From the NCBI GenBank assembly GCA_012516785.1, contig JAAYWH010000013.1, forward strand, positions 1 to 53,274: 53,274 bases of DNA, read 5' to 3'. Of this stretch, positions 1 through 9,534 are shown one piece after another. Made by a program: the position numbers and the translations under genes. Under the pieces are notes generated by a model. It was not told where the DNA came from. It made no database searches and worked only from the letters and a program-made list of their open reading frames with translations. The stretch comes from Methanomicrobiales archaeon (GTDB lineage Archaea > Halobacteriota > Methanomicrobia > Methanomicrobiales > Methanospirillaceae). Each line of letters begins with the position of its first letter. Positions within the stretch are counted from its first letter, which is position 1.

Positions 1-2551
1 AGATATCCTTGGTCTCGTCTTTTGCAGGATAAGTGGGGAGAGCCTCGTTGACGGTGACATACCCTGCTTTAGAGACAGAATATCGATGGTAGGGCGTTGC
101 AGTAAGGTAGATTTTCACTAGGAGCGTTCCATTTATGATATCTCCTTTATAGTCTTCATCAAAGTAGACTTTAGCGCCCTCAACGTTACAATGAATGAGG
201 TAATACCCTTTATCCCCTCCAACCATTGGAATAACCTGGATATAATCATTCTTGACGATGGTATCCTCGCCAGCAGCATTGGTTACGGTCAATGAAACAT
301 TGTATGTGCCGTAATTGGTGTAGGTGTGGACTGGATTCTGCAGAGTGGAGTTGGCACTGTCGCCGAAGTCCCATGCCCAAGACGTTGGCTCATTGGTGGA
401 GATATCGGTGAACTGGACAGTCAAGTTTGCCGATCCAGATGTGGCGTTTGCGGTGAAGTTGGCGACAGGAGCTTCAACTTCCCCTTCAACAAGGAACTGA
501 ATCTTCGTGTAGGTATCGTCAACCGTCGAGTTGTCGAGGGCAACGGTGAGTGCGTTTGCCGCATCAGATCCCTGCAGGCTGCCTGGTCCCTCAAGGGTGA
601 AGAGGATGTTATCCTTTGTTGGATCGGGATACGGTCCTACAACATAGCGGTAGGTATAACCTTCGGCTGCCTGTGGATAAACATCTAGCTCATCGTTGTT
701 CGTCGGGTGCTGTACAATAGCGAAGTACTGGCCACTGGGCATTCCTGATGTCATGCCACCATCGATTTCGTATTCGAAGGTGCCATCATCATTAACACCT
801 TCAGTGTTATAAGCAACAAAGTTCTGACCAATAACCCAGATTGCTACTCCCTGTGAGGGATCGCCTTCTGCAACTCCACGGATAAAGAGAGGCTCTCCTT
901 GTTCTACCGTGGTTTTAGAGACCTGTGCGGTGACGAATGGAGCATTGAGTATAATCGAGACATTGCCAAAAAGAGCATTATCAAGCTGGTTCTTGTCGTT
1001 CGGTGCTTCAACGGCATAAATCGTGTAGTTCCCCGGGTTGAGGGTAATCCCTTTTGTATTCCAATTATATGCCCACGTGTTATCATCGAAAACTTCAACA
1101 ATGGTGAATAGCGGAGGGGCCACAAATGGATTTACAGCAGTCTGCGGACTGGTCATGAGTCCCCCATTTGTAGGCAGGTCGGGGCCGATAATGAAGAGAT
1201 ACACGTTGCCTGTCTCGGAGTTGATTCCAGAGAATTTTACCTCCTGCCCGAGGAAGTAGTTCTGGTCGCCTGCTGCAACAATGGTCACGATTCCCTTCTC
1301 AACCTCTACTTTGACCTCGTCCGATTTATACTGGCCATTGAAATTATTCTCGACACGAATGGTGTATATATTGTCCTTGGTATTTTGCGTAGTCCTGAAT
1401 CCGATTGTACGGACTCCGCTTGATGAGGTCTTGATCTTTGCATAGTAGGAAACGCCGTTGTCTGGTGCAGCGGGGACGTCCTGCATGATGGTTTTGCCCT
1501 CACCGCCCTCATAGACGTAGGAACCGATGTTATAAGGTCCCGCAACAGGGTCGTTCGCGACATTGTCCTGGCTCGCCGTCATGAGTGGCGGCTGATCTCC
1601 CATTCCGCCGGTCATTGAGCCGGTCCCCTTGACCCATACGTAATAGAACTCGTCAGTCCTACCCGTAACGGTCACAGAGAACTGGTTGCCGCGAACAACG
1701 GTATCCTTGCTAGCCTCAATCTTCACGGTATCGCTAGAGATCGCAATTGTCTTGAGTGAAGTCACGGTCTTACCGGTATAGTCCTTGCCATCGGGTGCCT
1801 TGTAGTTGTCCTTAATTTTATTGAGGTTGAGTTCGGCACTCACTGTGTATATACCAGTATTGTATAGAGGAAACCCTGCATCATCTTTAGCAGCGGTATC
1901 CCATCCGACAGTGGTGTTCCCAGCAGGTACTGCCCAGTACCAAAGCGACTGGGTAATCGCCTGGCCAGTAAGGCTCTTCATGACGTTGGCCGGAGTCTCC
2001 AATGCGGTGTAGGTTGCACCATCAGCGGTCTTCACCTTGATGTTGACGAATCCCTCACCAGCATAGCTGGGCCTGTTGACCACAGAGTAAACATTGGTCT
2101 CGACCCTGAAGTTTTCGACATTTCCTTCTGGAATCTGCTTTCCGGTGACATCCTTGTTGGCGTTCTGGTCCCATACCTTAATGTCGAGGTTGGGGTCAAC
2201 AACATTGATTGCAACTACGCCCAACGTTATACCCCCATCCCATACAAACCAGTTACCGGTCCTGCCGACGAAGTCAGCAGGTGCAATATAGAAGGTTGTG
2301 GGATTGCCCACAGCTACAATGTAGTTTGGTGCATCCGCCCATGGATTGGCACCGGATACAAACCATGCAATCTGGGTGAAATTCCCAACGGCTGCGGTTA
2401 CATCCAGGCCTTCTTCACCAATAAACACATCTCCGCCCTGGGCGATCTGGTTGATCGCGGCGGATGCTGGGAGCACCAGCAGGGACAAGGTAATCAGGGC
2501 AACTAGAACGGCAGTTACCCGTATGCGTTTCCTCTCTATCGTCAATTCCAT
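1..2551 (-). CDS. S-layer glycoprotein with PKD and PEGA domains (partial)
   Basis: This is a surface-layer structural protein of the cell envelope, cut by the left edge of the window, with about 850 residues visible. Residues 1-33 form a signal peptide (basic start, hydrophobic core, cleavage near PASA-A). A long beta-rich region resembling methanogen S-layer proteins follows. A PKD domain lies at about residues 694-774, with the typical WAWDFGD core and a P-x-H-TY turn. The visible end (YYLIHCNVEGAKVYFDEDY) looks like a PEGA repeat. The ATG at 2551 follows a strong TATA element. The C-terminal anchor is outside the window, so the type of cell-surface attachment cannot be seen. The family assignment is from recognition, not a search. 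Confidence 0.85.
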   Translation of the reverse strand, partial: MELTIERKRIRVTAVLVALITLSLLVLPASAAINQIAQGGDVFIGEEGLDVTAAVGNFTQIAWFVSGANPWADAPNYIVAVGNPTTFYIAPADFVGRTGNWFVWDGGITLGVVAINVVDPNLDIKVWDQNANKDVTGKQIPEGNVENFRVETNVYSVVNRPSYAGEGFVNIKVKTADGATYTALETPANVMKSLTGQAITQSLWYWAVPAGNTTVGWDTAAKDDAGFPLYNTGIYTVSAELNLNKIKDNYKAPDGKDYTGKTVTSLKTIAISSDTVKIEASKDTVVRGNQFSVTVTGRTDEFYYVWVKGTGSMTGGMGDQPPLMTASQDNVANDPVAGPYNIGSYVYEGGEGKTIMQDVPAAPDNGVSYYAKIKTSSSGVRTIGFRTTQNTKDNIYTIRVENNFNGQYKSDEVKVEVEKGIVTIVAAGDQNYFLGQEVKFSGINSETGNVYLFIIGPDLPTNGGLMTSPQTAVNPFVAPPLFTIVEVFDDNTWAYNWNTKGITLNPGNYTIYAVEAPNDKNQLDNALFGNVSIILNAPFVTAQVSKTTVEQGEPLFIRGVAEGDPSQGVAIWVIGQNFVAYNTEGVNDDGTFEYEIDGGMTSGMPSGQYFAIVQHPTNNDELDVYPQAAEGYTYRYVVGPYPDPTKDNILFTLEGPGSLQGSDAANALTVALDNSTVDDTYTKIQFLVEGEVEAPVANFTANATSGSANLTVQFTDISTNEPTSWAWDFGDSANSTLQNPVHTYTNYGTYNVSLTVTNAAGEDTIVKNDYIQVIPMVGGDKGYYLIHCNVEGAKVYFDEDYKGDIINGTLLVKIYLTATPYHRYSVSKAGYVTVNEALPTYPAKDETKDI

Positions 2552-2587
2552 AAGTGCCACTTTATGATAAGGACCATATTTGAGTTT

Positions 2588-2600
2588 CCTATATATAAAC
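2588..2600 (-). promoter_or_regulatory. TATA box of the S-layer gene
   Basis: On the minus strand the element reads GTTTATATATAGG, a near-ideal archaeal box A. It lies about 40 bases upstream of the ATG at 2551, which predicts a short leader. A strong promoter suits an abundant surface protein. The rest of the 404-base gap (2552-2955) is AT-rich, and I see no gene in it. Confidence 0.6.
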
Positions 2601-2955
2601 TTGGATGAAAATCCTGAAATTGTGATATCCCGAAACACTGTAAGGCGGAAGGTGAAGACGGATGAATCGAAAATCATCAGTGAGATCAGAAAAATTGAGT
2701 GAATCGATTCTGGAATTGGCTATGTGATATACGAAGGTATTAGATACGTATCTTTCATTTCATGCGATACAAAATGACACAGAAGAGATATCTCCTGTTT
2801 TCCAATCCTGCTGATTTTCCAGTCAGGCTAAGGTAGATGGCCTACTGCGTTTCTGTTTCAATTATCTTTTACAAAATGTTCCCGGTTATTCTCACTAAGT
2901 AATGGAGGAGGGAGGAGTTTGACCTGAAAGACAGGCAGGGAAAGGTTTTCCCCCC

Positions 2956-3816
2956 TCACACCAGCGGCTTCGGGAGCGTGTCCGATCCAAACGGCAGCTC
3001 TGCACTCGTCACAAGGAACTGTCCTTTCGTATCGATCACTTTCCGAAGGATCAGCTCTTTTGCCTTCTGGGTCATGGCAAAGACCGGGACGGATGAACCT
3101 GCCTGCAGGAGGGCTCTCGTTCCGGCAACTTCCCTGACTGCACGGGAAGCACATGCCGTCACGATATCCGCGTAGTCCGCGAAGAGCAGGGCTTCTTCAT
3201 CGGTGATTCCGGTAGTGTGGACGGCAATGATGAATGAATCAGGAAACTCTGCACGGATGTTCGGGGCATCATTGGCACGGGCAATCGTGACGGCAACCTT
3301 TAAGTACCCGGCATCATGGGCAACACGGGTTCCTATCACCTGGTCCATCCGGGTATCCTGCCTGAAGGGGACGATCCCCTCGTTCTCCTCAATCGCTGCA
3401 ATGACAGGGGGGTAAGGGGTGGTACTCACGAGCCCGGACATCCTCCCCCCGATACCCTGCACGAGATCGGGCTTGGTGGCGATCACCGTTCCTGCTCCAT
3501 CACAGGCGATGACCGCTGCATCGAACACTCCGGTTGACAATCCGTAGCTGATCAGTTCGGAGGCGCCAAACCCGACATACTCACCTGACATCAGGACTTT
3601 CCGGTCCGGTGTGCACATGCCGAACTTCCTGATCCGGTTGGCGATGTTTTCGCCCACTGCTTCAGGGGTTATCGGATGGACAGGCAGGGCAAATTTGCGG
3701 GCGAGCGGGCATTCGCGAATGAGAGGGGGTCCTACTTCAACGACCGAGCCGTTCCGGACAATGATCCTGCATCTTCCTATCGCCTCGATGACGTGCTCGT
3801 CAGGGTTTATGGTCAT
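2956..3816 (-). CDS. methanogenesis marker protein 8 (DUF2099)
   Basis: The protein has 286 residues and matches the methanogenesis marker 8 family (DUF2099), which is found in methanogens and whose biochemical role is not established. Family-like stretches are EHVIEAIGRCRIIVRNG near the start, CPLARKFA, and a central Gly-rich GAGTVIATKPDLVQGIGGRMSG segment. The ATG at 3816 has an AGGTGA ribosome binding site 9 bases upstream. It lies between the S-layer gene and another surface protein, so its neighbours do not reveal its role. It is one of the best indicators in the window that the host is a methanogen. Confidence 0.88.
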   Translation of the reverse strand: MTINPDEHVIEAIGRCRIIVRNGSVVEVGPPLIRECPLARKFALPVHPITPEAVGENIANRIRKFGMCTPDRKVLMSGEYVGFGASELISYGLSTGVFDAAVIACDGAGTVIATKPDLVQGIGGRMSGLVSTTPYPPVIAAIEENEGIVPFRQDTRMDQVIGTRVAHDAGYLKVAVTIARANDAPNIRAEFPDSFIIAVHTTGITDEEALLFADYADIVTACASRAVREVAGTRALLQAGSSVPVFAMTQKAKELILRKVIDTKGQFLVTSAELPFGSDTLPKPLV

Positions 3817-3882
3817 GAATAAGAGTCACCTGATATTGTGCATACTAATTGAAAGGGAGGGTAATTATCGGTTTCCTGGTGA

Positions 3883-4770
3883 TCAATTATCCCTTTTTTT
3901 CCTGGAAGCAACGAGTATTCCAGCGAGCAGAAGGCACCCCAGCGGAATGAACGGGCTCAGCGGGGCCTCGGTCGTGGTCGGGATCACGGTTGTTTCCGGG
4001 ACCGTGGTGGGCTCGGTGGTCGGGATGGTGGTGGGTTCTGTGGTCGGGATGATCTCGCGGTACGTATGCAGTGTCACGTTGTCGATGAAGCCGATCGCAT
4101 TGTTCTCAAGCGTGTAATCCCCCTTGGTGGTGATCGCAAGCCTGTTCAGGGAGAGGAGATCCTGGCCGAGCGGGACATAGAATCCCCAGAGCAGTGCCTC
4201 TGTTGGATCTGTGACCTTGATATTGGCCTGCCTGAGCTGCTTGTTGTAGCGGACCTCGACATGGTAGGTGACATTCTCTTCATACTGCTTCGTGTCGCAG
4301 TCTTTCATATCACCACAGTACACGCTGTTAAGGCTCTTTGTCTCATAGATGTGGTTGTTCTGATCGATGACCTGGAGCCCCATCAGCCTTCCGTACTGCC
4401 CGTTATCAAAGACCGAAAGAACGCTTGCAGCCTTTGAGATGTCCATGTCGGTCGTGGTGAGCCCGAACCTGACCGCCCCTCCTTTCTGTATCGAGCTGAT
4501 GTTGATATCATATTCAAGGGTGAAAGGCCCGTTGTCGAGATCGACCGGGATGAAGCTATAGCCATTGGTTCCCCCCTCTGTCTCGAAGTGATACGTCTGG
4601 TTTGCAACATCCCAGTAGTACCGCGAAGGATTGTTGGTGGTAAATCCCGGATCACTGGAAAAATCGGACGAGTAGACTAAAACCTCCTCCAGGGCAGCCG
4701 ATACCGGCATCGCAACGAGAGTGCATGCGATCAGGAGCACTGAAACGCAGAATAGTGGGATTTTTTTCAC
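3883..4770 (-). CDS. secreted membrane-anchored surface protein
   Basis: The 295-residue protein has an N-terminal signal peptide (MKKIPLFCVSVLLIA, cleavage near VSAA) and a concanavalin-like or LamG-like beta-rich body (residues about 28-240, with motifs such as YYWDVANQTYHFET). A Thr/Pro-rich tandem linker (PTTEPTT repeats, about 245-268) precedes a single hydrophobic helix and a basic RKKR tail. This layout is typical of archaeal surface proteins anchored at the C terminus, with the Thr-rich part probably glycosylated. The start is a GTG at 4770 preceded by GAGGTG. The function of the body is unknown. Confidence 0.7.
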   Translation of the reverse strand: MKKIPLFCVSVLLIACTLVAMPVSAALEEVLVYSSDFSSDPGFTTNNPSRYYWDVANQTYHFETEGGTNGYSFIPVDLDNGPFTLEYDINISSIQKGGAVRFGLTTTDMDISKAASVLSVFDNGQYGRLMGLQVIDQNNHIYETKSLNSVYCGDMKDCDTKQYEENVTYHVEVRYNKQLRQANIKVTDPTEALLWGFYVPLGQDLLSLNRLAITTKGDYTLENNAIGFIDNVTLHTYREIIPTTEPTTIPTTEPTTVPETTVIPTTTEAPLSPFIPLGCLLLAGILVASRKKRDN

Positions 4771-4955
4771 GGGGCACCTCAGGAAAGATACTCTTCATCA
4801 GGATTGAATATAGCCTTTCCCTTCCTGTACTGCACGACGGGTAACGGTTAAAAAGGGACCGTGGTGGAGCGTTTTTCAGCACCAGTGGAAAGAGGAGAGT
4901 TCAGCAGCTGACGTTGGGGAGGACAGCAATCCTCCTGCTCTCTTGTAAGCACCTT

Positions 4956-6344
4956 TTACCGCTCATCAGTCCTCCCTGCATGGATCCTTGCCAGCGGGGA
5001 TTTCCGGACGATGAAGCCCGAAAGGAACGTGGCACTGTCAGGGGACCAGCAGTCACCGCCGGAAAATACCTCCCAATGCAGTTCCATGGACTGCCGCACG
5101 TGCCGCCCCAGCCCCACCTCAAGGATCTCAGTCGATCGGAGGAGATCGGCAGCATCCGTGTACTTTCGCTGGATCTCGACGACATACCGGCCGTTCTCGA
5201 TGAAGGGTCCGCTGGAGAGACCGGGAATGTCCCCAGCACAATATTTCCCAAAAAATTTGTCTGCATTGGTCCGGTTCCAGAGGGGCGGTCCTCTATGCAG
5301 TCGTGCATTCGGGACCTTGTCGGCAGTCAGTTCAAAGAGGAGGAGACAGCGGTCTTCGAACATCTCGCAACCGGCTGAGTGTACCGCAAACCCGTTCCGC
5401 TCCAAAAGCCCCCGGACCGAGTCCATGCTCCGCCTCAGCTGGGGGACAACCACATCGGGGATGAAGGGAGGTGTGGCAAACGATATCGCATAGAGAAAGG
5501 TGCCCTTTACCTTAAGCCGGGAGACCAGTTCTTCACGGGTGCATGCCGGTCGCTCCGGAGGGAAGAAGAACAGACACGACGGATTTTCCAGGTAACCACG
5601 TGCCAGTTCCACGAACTCATACATCCGATCGAGGGATACCGCTGCCGAGACGTTTCTCCCCCCGTCCACCGGGTCGACCACCACGAGCGGCTCGGTGAAG
5701 TCCTTTGTCCGGTGCACTTCGAGATCGATCAGGGTCCCGGGTTTCCAATCGGCGGCAGCCTCGATAAGGGCGGAGAATCCCCCATAATGGAGGACCAGGA
5801 GCTCGCAGAGATATCCCGAGAACCCCTCGGTCATCTGGTCAGATCCGTAGACCCCTCCCCCCTTTGCAAACTGTTTTGCCAGCAACACGTCGTCCACGAG
5901 AGGGGTGATCCGTGCAGAGATATACCGGGTGTGAAACGGGGTCCGATCGACTGCTGATTGTATCGCCGACGCCGATTCCACCCGGAAACAGGGGACGAGA
6001 TCCACATCGAATCCTTCGATGGTCGCACTGATGTAGGGGTGCTCCGCATACTTCTCGCAGTACCGTTCAGCCAGATCCTCGGCAATGCTCCGGGCGAGGA
6101 AGAGCCCCTGATCTTGCAGCTCCTCCCGGGAGAGGGAGGGATCAAAGAGCAGGAAGATATCGAGGTCCCGGTCACCATGGATGAAGGTTCCCCGGGCAAC
6201 CGATCCCACGATCATGGGCTCAGCCGCGATCCCCTTCCCTGCAACGGCGCCCATGATCCGTGCTGCAATTTGCGCGATGTGATCCTTCTCGGCAGGGACC
6301 GGCCTTATTGCGGACAGCACCGACTCCTCGATCGGGCTTCTCAT
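4956..6344 (-). CDS. cca: archaeal CCA tRNA nucleotidyltransferase
   Basis: This is a class I (archaeal) CCA-adding enzyme that builds or repairs the 3' CCA end of tRNA using CTP and ATP. The nucleotidyltransferase signature is near residues 46-65: GSVARGT followed by the metal-binding D-x-D in RDLDIF. The length of 462 residues is normal for the family, including the central and C-terminal RNA-binding domains. Its ATG at 6344 overlaps the TGA of the upstream thpR gene by four bases, so translation is probably coupled. The pairing of a tRNA 3'-end enzyme with a cyclic-phosphate RNA enzyme suggests an RNA end-repair or processing operon. Confidence 0.95.
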   Translation of the reverse strand: MRSPIEESVLSAIRPVPAEKDHIAQIAARIMGAVAGKGIAAEPMIVGSVARGTFIHGDRDLDIFLLFDPSLSREELQDQGLFLARSIAEDLAERYCEKYAEHPYISATIEGFDVDLVPCFRVESASAIQSAVDRTPFHTRYISARITPLVDDVLLAKQFAKGGGVYGSDQMTEGFSGYLCELLVLHYGGFSALIEAAADWKPGTLIDLEVHRTKDFTEPLVVVDPVDGGRNVSAAVSLDRMYEFVELARGYLENPSCLFFFPPERPACTREELVSRLKVKGTFLYAISFATPPFIPDVVVPQLRRSMDSVRGLLERNGFAVHSAGCEMFEDRCLLLFELTADKVPNARLHRGPPLWNRTNADKFFGKYCAGDIPGLSSGPFIENGRYVVEIQRKYTDAADLLRSTEILEVGLGRHVRQSMELHWEVFSGGDCWSPDSATFLSGFIVRKSPLARIHAGRTDER

Positions 6345-6883
6345 GATGCCGGGACCTCCAGGAGGGTCTCATATATGGGTCCAGCCGGAGTGAGGGTGCT
6401 CTTTTTCAACAGAAAACCGGATACCGTGCATGCACCCAGATCCCCAGGAGGGATCGATCGTATGCACCCGGGGAGGGTGGGATCCCCCTGTTTCACCCGT
6501 GCAAGGGTGGCATGCGGCCTGAACGGACGGTCATCCCGGGGGAACCCGAGCGGAACAAGGGCGTCCTCCACCTTCGCATGAAGCGAGGCACTTCCTCCTC
6601 CGTCCTCGACAGTGCACCAGATGACCCGGGGCTGGCGGGGATTGTTGGAGCCGATGCCGGTCACCCGCAGGTCAAACGGAGAGAATGGTATCCCTGAGAG
6701 CGCCGTCATGATCCTTCCGACAGCGTCCTGCGGCACCTCCCCGATAAATTTCAGGGTGATATGGATCAGGGCCGGATCTACAGAGGTCAGCCGGGCGCTG
6801 CTCTTTTTCAGGTGCTCCTGCGGACCTTTCAGGCGTTCCCGGATATCGGCGGGGAGATCGATTGCCACAAAAAGACGAACCAT
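6341..6883 (-). CDS. thpR: RNA 2',3'-cyclic phosphodiesterase (LigT/ThpR)
   Basis: A 2H-phosphoesterase of 180 residues that hydrolyses 2',3'-cyclic phosphates on RNA. Both catalytic H-x-T-L motifs are present: HITL at residues 41-44 and HATL in RPHATLARVKQ. The chosen ATG at 6883 begins the conserved VRLFVAIDLP strand and has AAGGAG 10 bases upstream. A longer in-frame start would add 14 residues with no resemblance to the family. It is the first gene of a two-gene operon with cca. Confidence 0.93.
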   Translation of the reverse strand: MVRLFVAIDLPADIRERLKGPQEHLKKSSARLTSVDPALIHITLKFIGEVPQDAVGRIMTALSGIPFSPFDLRVTGIGSNNPRQPRVIWCTVEDGGGSASLHAKVEDALVPLGFPRDDRPFRPHATLARVKQGDPTLPGCIRSIPPGDLGACTVSGFLLKKSTLTPAGPIYETLLEVPAS

Positions 6884-7067
6884 ACACGTACTGCTCCTTG
6901 ATGCTGCAGTCCCGGTACCGGCCAAGAGTGCCGGATAAAAAAATGCCTGTTACCTGCTTTCCGCATCAGTCTCTCTTATCTTCTTTTCAATGTATAATCA
7001 AGACAGATCAACAAATATTTTTTCACGGAAAACAAGTACTGGTCTGAATGCAAACGGGGGGCTGAAA

Positions 7068-7337
7068 TTGGCAGATACACAAAAGCTGGTTATTTATACG
7101 CTTGAATATTGTCCGAACTGTGAACTTGTGAAGGACTACCTGAACCGGAACGATATCCCGTTTGAAGAGAAGACTATGGCAACGGCGGAGTCGCTTACTG
7201 AGCTCAGGATCAACGGGGTGTTTGTGAACGAGGCGCCGGTGCTGCGGGGCCCCGGCGGATTCCTCACCACCCGGGATCTCTTTTCCAAGGGGGACCTCCA
7301 GGAGGAGAGGATCCGGAGATGCAGCGAGGGTCCCTGA
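7068..7337 (+). CDS. glutaredoxin-like redoxin (NrdH type)
   Basis: A small thioredoxin-fold redoxin of 89 residues. The active-site motif CPNC is at residues 15-18 after the strand KLVIYTLEY, and a cis-Pro segment (EAPVLRGPGG) follows. I chose a TTG start at 7068 because a G-rich ribosome binding site lies about 7 bases upstream and it gives a family-like N terminus. An ATG at 6990 would add 26 unlike residues. Its TGA overlaps the ATG of nrdD (TGATG), so the two are translationally coupled. Methanogen class III ribonucleotide reductases are known to be reduced by NrdH-type redoxins, which is the inferred role here. A TATA-like ATGTATAATC lies at about 6988-6997. Confidence 0.82.
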   Translation: MADTQKLVIYTLEYCPNCELVKDYLNRNDIPFEEKTMATAESLTELRINGVFVNEAPVLRGPGGFLTTRDLFSKGDLQEERIRRCSEGP

Positions 7338-9520
7338 TGCCTGACCACAAGACCCAGCAGACCACCCTCGACGGCATCTTTGTCCCCCGGATGCCGCCTG
7401 TCAGGACCTCCGATGGTCACATCGTTGACTGGGAACGGCAGCGGATCATCCGCCAGATTGTGGAGGAGACAAAGCTGGTCGAGACGTTCTATGGCTACGA
7501 GAGTGCAAACGAAGATATCGCACAGGAGATAGCGCGGCTCGTTGAGGACCGTATCTGCTCCCTCCGCTTAAAAGCCCTCTCGGGACCCCTGATCAGGGAG
7601 ATCGTGAACATCACGCTCCTTGAAGGGGGGATGACCCAGTACCGGAACGTCTGCACAAGAGTGGGGACCCCGGTCTTCGATGCCCACCTCATCGATGTCG
7701 GCCGCGGTTTTGAAGCCCGGGACAACGCTAATCTCCAGGAGAATGCCGAAACTTCACACAAGAAGAAGGCCGACAAGATCAGCAAGGAGCAGTACCTCCT
7801 CCAACTGCCTCCCCACCTCGCCGACCACCACCTTTCCGGGAACATCCATATCCATGACCTGGAGTATTTCGGCACCCGGCCGTTCTGCCAGGACTGGGAC
7901 CTCCGGTACTTCCTCTACTACGGGCTGATGCCGGATGGGAACGGGACGAAAGCATCGGTGGCAGGTCCAGCAAAGCGGCCGGAGGTCGCCATCCTCCACG
8001 CTGTCAAGGCCCTTGGCAGCGCCCAGACCAACTTTGCCGGGGGGCAGGGGTACTATAACTTCCTCACCTTCATCGCCCCGTTCTTCGATGGCATGCCCTA
8101 CGACGAGATCAGGCAGCACATGCAGATGTTTGTCTATGAGATGACCCAGATGATGGTCGCCCGTGGCGGACAACTCGTGTTTTCGTCCGTGCAACTTTCT
8201 CCTGGGGTCCCTTCCCTCTGGAAAGACAAGCCGTGTGTCTACAAGGGGAAGATCTGGGACGGCCGCTCTGCACCCCTCCGAACCTACGGGCAGTTCGAAC
8301 GGGAGGTGCGACTCCTCTTCAAGGCACTGATGGAGGTGATGCTTGAGGGCGATTACTGGGGAAAGCCGTTCAGTTTCCCCAAGCCTGAGATCAGCATCGA
8401 GCCCGATTTCATCAATGAAAACGAGGAGTTCAACAGGGAACACCCGGATCTCCCTACCTACCGGGACCTCTACCTCCTCACCTTCGAACTGGCATCCAAG
8501 TTCGGGACCCCCTACTACGACAACCAGATGCCGGAGTACCGCGGCGCAGGGAAAGGAATCTCCTGCTACCAGTGCTGTGCCTACCAGTTCTCGGCCGTGG
8601 CTGACGAGGATACCCATTTCGATGACAAACTCTTTTTCCGCGACGGAAAACACTTCTCGATGGGCTCCTGGCAGGTCGTGTCGCTCAACTGTCCCCGCGC
8701 TGCATATGAGGCTGCCGGAGATGACAATCGGCTCTTTGCCGAGCTGAGGGCGCTGATGGATATCTGTGTCGAGGTATTCAAGATCAAGCGGCGCTGGCTC
8801 GAGATCATCCGCACGAACGGCCGGATGCCGTTTGCCATGCAGCGCCCCAAGGACCCGGAGAGCGGGGAGCGGGGGGCGGTGGCCGTCGATCTCGACGGGC
8901 TTGTCTATACCATCGGGGTGGTCGGTGTCAACGAGATGGTCCAGCACCATTCCGGCTCCCAGCTCCACGAGTCCCGTGACGCATGGGTGCTTGCCATCCG
9001 GGCGATGACCGAGATGGAGCTGTATGCCAAGGAGTTGTCAGCCCGGAACAATATGACCATCGCCCTTGCCCGGACCCCTGCTGAGACGACGGGACAGCGG
9101 TTTGCCGTCGCCGACCTCCTGAAGAAAGAGTACCGTGAGTGTGCCCTGAAGGTGATCAAGGGGGATATCGAACAGGGGATCCAGATGCTTGGGAAGAGCA
9201 GGGATCTCCCCATCTACTACACGAACGGAACCCACGTCGCCCCTTCAGCCAACATTCCCCTTGCAAGGCGGATGGAGATCGAGCATGTATTCTTCCCGAT
9301 CGTTGACGGGGGAAACATCTTCCATATCTGGCTCGGTGAGCAGCGGCCCGATCCCGGCGGGCTGATGGACATGGCGATGAAGCTCTGCATGAATACGCAG
9401 ATCGGGTATTTTGCCTTCACACGGGATCTGACCGTCTCGCTCAGGCAGTTCCGCGAATTCAGACCGGATAAAAAGAGTATTTCTGAATGGGTCTCTCCCG
9501 GGACAAGGATCCAGGCGTGA
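7337..9520 (+). CDS. nrdD: anaerobic ribonucleoside-triphosphate reductase, apparently lacking glycyl-radical end
   Basis: This is a class III ribonucleotide reductase large chain of 727 residues, which makes deoxynucleotides anaerobically. An ATP-cone lies at about residues 20-110, followed by the ten-stranded barrel. The finger-loop Cys region is SCYQCC (Cys410, 413, 414), and GSWQVVSLNCPRAA follows. The start at 7337 has a GAGGG site and overlaps the redoxin gene. The protein ends in IGYFAFTRDLTVSLRQF plus about 24 residues. Homologues usually continue with two CxxC pairs and a glycyl-radical RxxGY segment, and I find neither in any frame before the next gene. No nrdG activase gene is nearby. 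It may be inactive, incomplete, or complemented in trans. Confidence 0.9.
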   Translation: MPDHKTQQTTLDGIFVPRMPPVRTSDGHIVDWERQRIIRQIVEETKLVETFYGYESANEDIAQEIARLVEDRICSLRLKALSGPLIREIVNITLLEGGMTQYRNVCTRVGTPVFDAHLIDVGRGFEARDNANLQENAETSHKKKADKISKEQYLLQLPPHLADHHLSGNIHIHDLEYFGTRPFCQDWDLRYFLYYGLMPDGNGTKASVAGPAKRPEVAILHAVKALGSAQTNFAGGQGYYNFLTFIAPFFDGMPYDEIRQHMQMFVYEMTQMMVARGGQLVFSSVQLSPGVPSLWKDKPCVYKGKIWDGRSAPLRTYGQFEREVRLLFKALMEVMLEGDYWGKPFSFPKPEISIEPDFINENEEFNREHPDLPTYRDLYLLTFELASKFGTPYYDNQMPEYRGAGKGISCYQCCAYQFSAVADEDTHFDDKLFFRDGKHFSMGSWQVVSLNCPRAAYEAAGDDNRLFAELRALMDICVEVFKIKRRWLEIIRTNGRMPFAMQRPKDPESGERGAVAVDLDGLVYTIGVVGVNEMVQHHSGSQLHESRDAWVLAIRAMTEMELYAKELSARNNMTIALARTPAETTGQRFAVADLLKKEYRECALKVIKGDIEQGIQMLGKSRDLPIYYTNGTHVAPSANIPLARRMEIEHVFFPIVDGGNIFHIWLGEQRPDPGGLMDMAMKLCMNTQIGYFAFTRDLTVSLRQFREFRPDKKSISEWVSPGTRIQA

Positions 9521-9534
9521 TCCGGGCAGATCCG

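Noticed and set aside
4026-4060. Tandem Thr/Pro-coding repeats that resemble a short direct repeat
   Set aside because: They are the coding sequence of the linker in the surface protein, and not a mobile or CRISPR repeat.
7754-8968. A 404-residue open frame on the minus strand
   Set aside because: It is antisense to nrdD and has no family resemblance.
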